A stretch of DNA of 10,793 nt from Polaromonas sp. (GTDB taxonomy: Bacteria; Pseudomonadota; Gammaproteobacteria; Burkholderiales; Burkholderiaceae_C), in contig JAJAYS010000242.1 in assembly GCA_026786065.1 (NCBI GenBank), positions 1 to 10,793 on the forward strand, given 5' to 3'. Positions 5,906 through 10,793 of the stretch are shown piece by piece; the stretch's first letter is position 1, and every line of letters begins with the position of its first letter. The notes beneath the pieces were generated by a model. That model ran no database searches. It worked only from the letters and a program-made list of their open reading frames with translations, and was not told where the DNA came from. The position numbers and the translations under genes were made by a program.

Positions 5906-7087
5906 ATGGCGAACGATTTTCTTTTCACATCCGAGTCCGTATCCGAAGGCCATCCCGACAAGGTGGCCGACCAGATTTCCGACGCAATCCTCGACGCGAT
6001 CTTCAAGCAGGACCCACGCTCGCGTGTCGCCGCCGAGACCTTGTGCAACACCGGACTGGTGGTGCTGGCCGGTGAGATCACCACCAACGCGCATGTGGAC
6101 TACATCCAGGTCGCCCGCGAAACCATCAAGCGCATCGGCTACGACAACACCGACTACGGCATCGACTACCGCGGCTGCGCCGTCATGGTCTGCTACGACA
6201 AGCAGTCGAACGACATCGCCCAGGGCGTGGACCACGCCAGCGACGACCACCTCAACACCGGCGCCGGCGACCAGGGACTGATGTTCGGCTATGCCTGTGA
6301 CGAAACCCCCGAACTGATGCCTGCGCCGATCTATTACGCGCACCGTCTGGTCGAGCGCCAGGCGCAGTTGCGCAAAGACGGTCGCCTACCCTTCCTCCGG
6401 CCCGACGCCAAGAGCCAGGTCACCATGCGCTATGTCGATGGCAAGCCGCACAGCATCGATACCGTCGTGCTTTCGACCCAGCACCACCCCGACCAGAGCG
6501 CCACCCCGACCAGCATGAAAGCGTCTTTCATTGAGGCCGTCATTGAGGAAATCATCAAGCCGGTGCTGCCGAAGGAATGGCTGAAAGAAACCAAATACCT
6601 GATCAACCCGACCGGCCGCTTCGTCACCGGTGGACCCCAGGGCGACTGCGGCCTGACAGGCCGGAAGATCATTGTCGATACCTACGGCGGCGCCTGCCCG
6701 CACGGTGGTGGAGCCTTCAGCGGCAAAGACCCGAGCAAGGTTGAACGCTCGGCCGCCTACGCGGCGCGCTACGTGGCGAAAAACATTGTGGCTGCCGGCA
6801 TTGCGCGCCAATGCCAGATTCAGGTTGCCTATGCAATCGGCGTGGCCCGCCCGATGAACGTCACGGTGTACACCGAAGGCACTGGCGTGATCTCCGACGG
6901 CAAGATTGCAGCGCTCATCAACGAGCATTTCGATTTGCGTCCGAAAGGCATCATCCAGATGCTCGACCTGATGCGCCCGATCTACGAAAAAACTGCGGCC
7001 TATGGCCACTTCGGCCGAGACGAGCCCGAGTTCACTTGGGAGCGCACCGATAAAGCAGCTGCGCTTCGCACCGCAGCCGGCCTTTGA
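5906..7087 (+). CDS. metK: MetK, S-adenosylmethionine synthetase
   Basis: Cytoplasmic enzyme that makes S-adenosylmethionine from methionine and ATP, the methyl donor of the cell. The 393-residue product is full length. It has H16-P-D-K for ATP/phosphate binding, signature 1 GAGDQG (119-124), signature 2 GGGAFSGKD (267-275) followed by [14 protein letters not shown], and the C-terminal [15 protein letters not shown] segment. I chose ATG 5906 ([19 protein letters not shown]) because GGAG at 5894-5897 lies 8 nt upstream. An in-frame GTG at 5897 overlaps that ribosome-binding site and is unlikely. The gene stands alone on the plus strand, divergent from the two acyltransferases, with a structured leader. 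The methyltransferase gene further downstream uses its product but is 373 bp away and probably has its own promoter. Confidence 0.98.
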   Translation: MANDFLFTSESVSEGHPDKVADQISDAILDAIFKQDPRSRVAAETLCNTGLVVLAGEITTNAHVDYIQVARETIKRIGYDNTDYGIDYRGCAVMVCYDKQSNDIAQGVDHASDDHLNTGAGDQGLMFGYACDETPELMPAPIYYAHRLVERQAQLRKDGRLPFLRPDAKSQVTMRYVDGKPHSIDTVVLSTQHHPDQSATPTSMKASFIEAVIEEIIKPVLPKEWLKETKYLINPTGRFVTGGPQGDCGLTGRKIIVDTYGGACPHGGGAFSGKDPSKVERSAAYAARYVAKNIVAAGIARQCQIQVAYAIGVARPMNVTVYTEGTGVISDGKIAALINEHFDLRPKGIIQMLDLMRPIYEKTAAYGHFGRDEPEFTWERTDKAAALRTAAGL

Positions 7088-7113
7088 AGCGCCAGGCACC
7101 GTCCAGTCTTCTT

Positions 7114-7168
7114 GCCGGCCGTCAAAAGCATCGGGCATTTCAAGCTCAAAGCAGCACTGACGGCCGGC
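7114..7168 (+). repeat. 10-bp perfect inverted repeat with 35-nt loop, downstream of metK
   Basis: GCCGGCCGTC (7114-7123) and GACGGCCGGC (7159-7168) are exact reverse complements starting 27 bp after the metK stop. No T-tract follows the right arm, so it is not a standard terminator, though a strong GC stem could protect the metK mRNA 3' end. Each arm also contains the self-complementary GCCGGC. Confidence 0.6.
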
Positions 7169-7359
7169 CGACTACAGGCCGCACGGAGTGATACCGTCGA
7201 TCCAGAATGTCCCGCGTGGACAAACGACCGCTAAAGTCCGCTGATTCAATCTCCCAAGCATGATGGCCTGGCACAAGTAGTCTCGTCGCTGGATTGAAAG
7301 CTTTTTCCATCAAATTTATGCTTCTTGGCAGACGCGATATAGCCGAGCTAGCCTCCGCT

Positions 7360-7384
7360 GAGCCTCCGCCGGCTTCCTTTTTTT
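7360..7384 (+). terminator. Possible weak intrinsic terminator
   Basis: GAGCC (7360-7364) can pair with GGCTT (7371-7375, one G-U pair), followed by CC and seven T (7378-7384). The stem is short, so this is tentative; it would end read-through from metK. Confidence 0.25.
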
Positions 7385-7460
7385 CATCAAAGCAGCCCGC
7401 AGGCGCACTGTTTGTAAAAGGCCCCAACGTCCGCCCTCCACACCCGAAACGAAAACAACC

Positions 7461-8471
7461 ATGACACAACACGCAAACGCACCACAGCAGACCTGTTCGA
7501 TTCCGTGCAATCTGTGCGGGGGCACCGGAGTTTCGGTCCTTGCAAACAGGAGCCGGAGCGGCAAACCGCTCAGGACGGTGATCTGCGAAAAATGCGGTCT
7601 TGTCTGGTCCGATCCGCTGCCGCACAGCCCGCGCGCTTTTTATGAAGACGACTACCGCGTCAGCTATAAGGGCACCTATCACCCGAAGCCGAAACATATA
7701 TTGCGCGCGGGAAAGGTCGCCATTGACCGCTATCGAAAAATAGGGCGGCTGCTTTCGCGGTCCCTTTCTGTACTCGATGTCGGCACTGGCGGTGGCGAAT
7801 TTGCCTATTTGCTTCAAACCCTTGGCCACAGCGTCAGCGGCATCGAACCCAACAAGGGCTACGCGGAATATTCCATCGGTGAATACCGGCTCAGGGTCGA
7901 TGTCGGATTTGTGCAGTACCTCGAATTGCCGGCTCAAGGTTTTGACATCATCACGATCTGGCATGTGCTGGAACACACCGAAGACCCTGCTGCAGTCCTG
8001 ACCAAACTGCGCACGCTCCTGAAACCAGGCGGCGTGCTGGTCGTGGAAGTGCCAAACATCGAGGCAACCTGCCAGTCACCAAAAAGCACGTTTCACGAAG
8101 CGCACATATTCCACTTCAATATCACCACACTGCGCAAACTGGCAGAGAAAGTCGGGCTTTCTGAAAAGGAGCATTCCCTTTCAGAAGACGGCGGAAATAT
8201 TACGATGTTTATTCAAAAAACCACTGGCACGGCGGTTGTCGATGCGCAATCGGACGGAGTGGAAAACTCGGAGCGCATTGCGGGTATCGTCCGCGGCCAT
8301 ACGCCCTTGAGGCATTACGCCAGTAGCCACCCGTACTCGAGATTCCTGCGCCGCGTCCGCAGGTCGATGGGGGAACAACGTGAACTCGGTGAGTTTTCCA
8401 GCGGCAAACAGTTGCTGGACAAGCTCTACCGGGAGTTGCCAGCCGCGCCGGAGCCAGCGCGTCATTCCTGA
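7461..8471 (+). CDS. Class I SAM-dependent methyltransferase with N-terminal zinc-ribbon-like module
   Basis: Predicted cytoplasmic methyltransferase of unknown substrate. Residues 16-19 (CNLC) and 42-45 (CEKC) form a two-CXXC module like the zinc ribbons found ahead of Methyltransf_23-type domains. The Rossmann core follows: motif I VLDVGTGGGEF (104-114), acidic end of strand 2 in GIEPN (127-131), FDIITIWHVLEH (161-172) and LKPGGVLVVEVPN (187-199), then HEAHIFHF (212-219). The last 85 residues are basic and unrecognised. Relatives are common in polysaccharide, glycan and secondary-metabolite clusters, but no such genes sit here. The gene starts at ATG 7461 with no clear Shine-Dalgarno and uses more AT-rich codons (AAA, ATA, ATT, TTT) than its neighbours, which suggests transfer. 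It converges on the signalling genes to its right. Confidence 0.85.
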   Translation: MTQHANAPQQTCSIPCNLCGGTGVSVLANRSRSGKPLRTVICEKCGLVWSDPLPHSPRAFYEDDYRVSYKGTYHPKPKHILRAGKVAIDRYRKIGRLLSRSLSVLDVGTGGGEFAYLLQTLGHSVSGIEPNKGYAEYSIGEYRLRVDVGFVQYLELPAQGFDIITIWHVLEHTEDPAAVLTKLRTLLKPGGVLVVEVPNIEATCQSPKSTFHEAHIFHFNITTLRKLAEKVGLSEKEHSLSEDGGNITMFIQKTTGTAVVDAQSDGVENSERIAGIVRGHTPLRHYASSHPYSRFLRRVRRSMGEQRELGEFSSGKQLLDKLYRELPAAPEPARHS

Positions 8472-8503
8472 TTTGGAAGCCATCCCCGGTACTGCATCCC
8501 GAC

Positions 8504-8517
8504 CCATGCAAGCATGG
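8504..8517. repeat. Short inverted repeat between convergent genes
   Basis: CCATGC (8504-8509) and GCATGG (8512-8517) are reverse complements two bases apart, in the 84-bp gap between the methyltransferase stop and the stop of the opposing gene. There is no T-tract right after it; a role as a bidirectional terminator is only a guess. Confidence 0.3.
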
Positions 8518-8555
8518 AGGCTACTCTGGCCTTTTCAGCTAGGTCAGCACCCGGA

Positions 8556-9296
8556 TTACTGCGGCAGTCGGATTTTGACCCAGCCCGCACCGAGGGTTAC
8601 CGGGACACCGAACAGGCTTGCAAGAGCCTGGACGTCGTCCCAGCCGATCGGTCTGGTTCTTGTTGGGGCTAACGACTCTGCAAAACCAGCAGCCTCGGGG
8701 TCAGGAGTTCGACGCACAATCAAAGCGCTTCCAGGCATCCCGCCCGACCCATTGTCTAGACTACTTTCGACTCGAATGCTCAGCGTGCCGGCCTCGCGCG
8801 GTCCATCGCAAAAAGCCAGAACGGCAGCGACCAGCACGGTGCGAACAAACCCCCTGGGCACCTGAGGCGCATGCAGCCCTGCTTCGCTGACCAGTTGCAG
8901 GCCGCATGCCGACAGCTCTATCGTCAACATCCGCGTCATCTCCTGCAGCCCGGCTTGAAGTTCGATGGGTGCGTCGTCACGCTGAGTCAGCCAGCCCATT
9001 GCGTCCATGCCAGCGGCCATCGCGTCTTTGGTCAAAGCGCTGATGGATGCGGTGTTTTTGGCAATCGCTTGCATGTCCGGCTCAGGCGCCTGCATGCGCC
9101 GCTGCAGCACCATGGCAATCATGGAGATCGGCTGCATGGAGCCGGCCATGTCGTGCCGCAGAACAGGCGCGATTCGGCAGAGTAAAGCGAAGCGTGCCGC
9201 TTCAGCGCGCGTTGACTCCGGCGCTGGGACAGCACCAGAATCGGCAGGGGCAGCGCGGGCAGGCGTCACCGACGAGTCGGGCTGAAATAACTTCAT
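8556..9296 (-). CDS. Histidine-kinase-like protein: DHp-like helix pair with degenerate ATPase half, ChpT-like
   Basis: The 246-residue product has no signal peptide or membrane segment. After a disordered Ala/Pro N-terminus (to about 30) comes RIAPVLRHDMAGSMQP (41-56), resembling the H-box of a dimerisation domain with candidate phospho-acceptor H48, and a second helix (about 70-100). The rest follows the rhythm of a kinase ATPase domain (LQEMTRML..LVSEAG, then VRTVLVAAVLAF at the N-box position, and FGVPVTLGAGWVKIRLP at the end). It lacks the N-box Asn, a DxGxG box and a glycine-rich lid. A DHp pair joined to a non-ATP-binding domain is the architecture of ChpT/ShpA-like histidine phosphotransferases; that role is inference. 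ATG 9296 is preferred: GAGGA (9309-9305) lies 8 nt upstream and overlaps the stop of the hybrid kinase gene, so the two are translationally coupled. Confidence 0.6.
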   Translation of the reverse strand: MKLFQPDSSVTPARAAPADSGAVPAPESTRAEAARFALLCRIAPVLRHDMAGSMQPISMIAMVLQRRMQAPEPDMQAIAKNTASISALTKDAMAAGMDAMGWLTQRDDAPIELQAGLQEMTRMLTIELSACGLQLVSEAGLHAPQVPRGFVRTVLVAAVLAFCDGPREAGTLSIRVESSLDNGSGGMPGSALIVRRTPDPEAAGFAESLAPTRTRPIGWDDVQALASLFGVPVTLGAGWVKIRLPQ

Positions 9297-9307
9297 TGAA
9301 TGGGTCC

Positions 9308-10793
9308 TCAATCTTCGTTTCTGGCCGAAGAGCCAGTGGTCACAGGTAAAAATTCGGTCAGCACCGCAGCGACACGCTCGGCTTCAACCGGCTTGGTCAG
9401 GTTGCGCGTCGAAACCCGCAGCGCTGGCCTTGCGCACGTCCTCGCTGGTGCCCCAACCCGTCAGCGCGATCATTCGGGAGGATGCGGTTGCCGGGTTAGA
9501 GCGCAGGCGGTTCGCGACTTCATGGCCGTCCATGCCGGGCTGCCTTATATCGAGAAACACCAACTCCGGCCGAAAACGGCCGGTCATTGCCAGCGCTTCC
9601 CGGTCGTTGAAGGCCGTGCGCGCCTCGTAACCCGACAGCTGCAGCAGCATCACCATGGTTTCAGCCGCGTCCACGTTGTCGTTTACAACCAGAATGCGCC
9701 GACCGGACGGGGGCTGCGCGGCGACCAGCGTGGCGGCCTGGCGCGGCGCGGGTGCCTGCGGCGCGGCAGCCACAGGCCGCGTTACGGTGAACTCGCTGCC
9801 TGTGGCAGCCGTCGCTGCTGGCCGTCTCCGTGCCGCCATGCAGGCCCACCACTGTTCGCGTCAACGACAGTCCGATGCCGATGCCGCCCTGCGCGCGGTC
9901 CAGCGTTCGATTTACCTGGGTGAACATGTCAAAGATCACAGCCATGTCGACCGGGATCCCCATGCCGGTGTCGGCTATGACGACGACCACGTCGGCGCCG
10001 CGCAGCCGTGAGCCAAAGCCGATCTGCTCGCCCTGTGCCACGTATTTGGCCGAATCGGTCGGCAGGTTGGTGAAAACCTGCGACAGCCGCGCCGGTTCGG
10101 CATCGAGCCAGATCGGTGCGGCAGGCCAGTCGATTTTCAGCGCATGGCAAGCAGCATCGATCGCCGGGCGCGACAGCTCCACTGCATTGGCCGCGACGTC
10201 CTGCAGGCGCACACGCTCGCGGCGTAGCACAACCTTGCCGCTGTTGATGCGAAAGACATCGAGCAGATTGTCGGTCGGACGCGCCATGTGCGCGAGCTGG
10301 CGCTCCGTCACCGGCAGGCTCAGCGCGGCTGTGGCGCCGTCGGGCGCGCGCTTGATCAGTTCCAGGCCGGTGCGGTCCAGACCATGCACAAAAACGCCGG
10401 ACACCTCGCCGTCCGTCTCACGCAGCGGCAGAAAAACAAAGTCCACGATGATGTCGGCCAGGCTGACTTTCGGCCATCGCGGCAGCCTGGCCACCAGGTT
10501 GTTTTCCACGAACGGTTGGCCGGTTCGATAGACCACGTCAAGCAAGGCGGGAAATGGCTGACTGGCTATTTCGGCCAAGTCTTGGAGTACCGGCTTGCCC
10601 AAAATTTCGGGGCCGTGGCCGAGAGTGTTGTAAAGGCGCTGGTTGGCCAGCTCGTAAATGTGATTCGGACCGCGCAGCACCACACAGAAAGACGGCTTGG
10701 TCTCGACCATCTGCGCCAGCCTGGTCTGGCCGGCTCGCCGCCTGGACTCGGACCGCGCGAACTCGACGGCCACTCGGGTGCGCTCGGCCACAC
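9308..10793 (-). pseudogene. Hybrid histidine kinase (PAS, HisKA remnant, HATPase, receiver), frameshifted and cut by the window edge
   Basis: The 5' end lies beyond the right edge; the first residues (VAERTRVAVEFARSE) look like the end of a GAF or PAS domain. A PAS domain follows (about 10710-10372; CVVLRGPNHIYELAN, VDFVFLPLRE). The DHp is reduced to its second helix (ERQLAHMARPTDNLLDVFRI) with no HELRNP-type H-box. The ATPase domain has a damaged N-box (NLPTDSAKY; Asp in place of the catalytic Asn, codon 10054-10056), an intact G1 (DTGMGIP), F-box (FDMFTQV) and G2 (GGIGIGLSL). A frameshift at about 9801-9807 breaks the end of the ATPase domain. The receiver reads on in another frame with VVNDN (Asn where the first acidic Asp is expected, codon 9681-9683), phospho-Asp in FLDI (9549-9551) and Thr in ALTGWG. 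A second frameshift at about 9401-9404 separates the LTKPVE segment and the natural stop (9308-9310). The number of lesions favours a pseudogene over sequencing error. Confidence 0.8.

Larger units (their letters stand above)
7088..7460. other. Non-coding region between metK and the methyltransferase gene
   Basis: This 373-bp stretch holds a 10-bp inverted repeat with a long loop (7114-7168), a tandem AGCCTCCGC repeat (7350-7358, 7361-7369) and a run of seven T (7378-7384). A minus-strand frame at 7310-7146 (54 codons, ATG) resembles no protein and has no clear ribosome-binding site. Base composition from about 7200 is visibly less GC-rich than in metK. No RNA gene was recognised. Confidence 0.5.

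Noticed and set aside
7146..7310. 54-codon minus-strand frame beginning MEKAFNPATRLL downstream of metK
   Set aside because: No clear ribosome-binding site, no motif recognised, and its far end overlaps the right arm of the inverted repeat; kept only as part of the non-coding region.
9297..9311. TTG start for the ChpT-like protein five codons upstream of ATG 9296
   Set aside because: It would overlap the ribosome-binding site GAGGA that serves the ATG.

Overview
The window reads as a chromosomal segment of a GC-rich betaproteobacterium, most likely Burkholderiales, family Comamonadaceae (Polaromonas/Rhodoferax/Variovorax-like). This rests on the protein style, on familiar neighbour pairs (engB divergent from a di-haem cytochrome c, msrP-msrQ, metK divergent from two LpxL-family genes), and on two copies of a short TAGCTRCT..CGCCC dispersed repeat of a kind I associate with that family. 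No rRNA, tRNA, CRISPR array, transposase or phage gene was seen.

Left part (1-3080): three minus-strand genes, a cytochrome c4-like di-haem protein, then msrP and msrQ. MsrP-MsrQ is the periplasmic methionine-sulfoxide repair system. MsrP is a Tat-exported molybdoenzyme and MsrQ is its membrane haem partner. The cytochrome is also periplasmic and redox active. A 206-bp divergent promoter region separates the cytochrome from engB on the plus strand, a ribosome-assembly GTPase.

Middle (3826-7087): two tandem minus-strand acyltransferases of the LpxL/HtrB family, probably the late acylations of lipid A, diverge from metK (S-adenosylmethionine synthetase). The metK leader holds a perfect TATAAT followed at once by a 9-bp perfect inverted repeat and a second potential hairpin.

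Right part (7088-10793): a 373-bp non-coding stretch with a long-looped 10-bp inverted repeat is followed by a class I SAM-dependent methyltransferase with an N-terminal zinc-ribbon-like module. Convergent to it are two signalling genes on the minus strand. The upstream one is a PAS/histidine kinase/receiver hybrid kinase that runs off the right edge. It carries two frameshifts, lacks the H-box segment and has damaged N-box and receiver acidic residues, so it looks like a pseudogene or pseudokinase. The downstream one is a short intact protein with a DHp-like helix pair containing a candidate histidine and a C-terminal half that resembles a kinase ATPase domain without its nucleotide-binding motifs, reminiscent of ChpT-like phosphotransferases. 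This degraded kinase plus intact partner, the metK leader and the repeat-derived tail of MsrQ are the points most worth a second look. Nothing here clearly amounts to a wholly new system.
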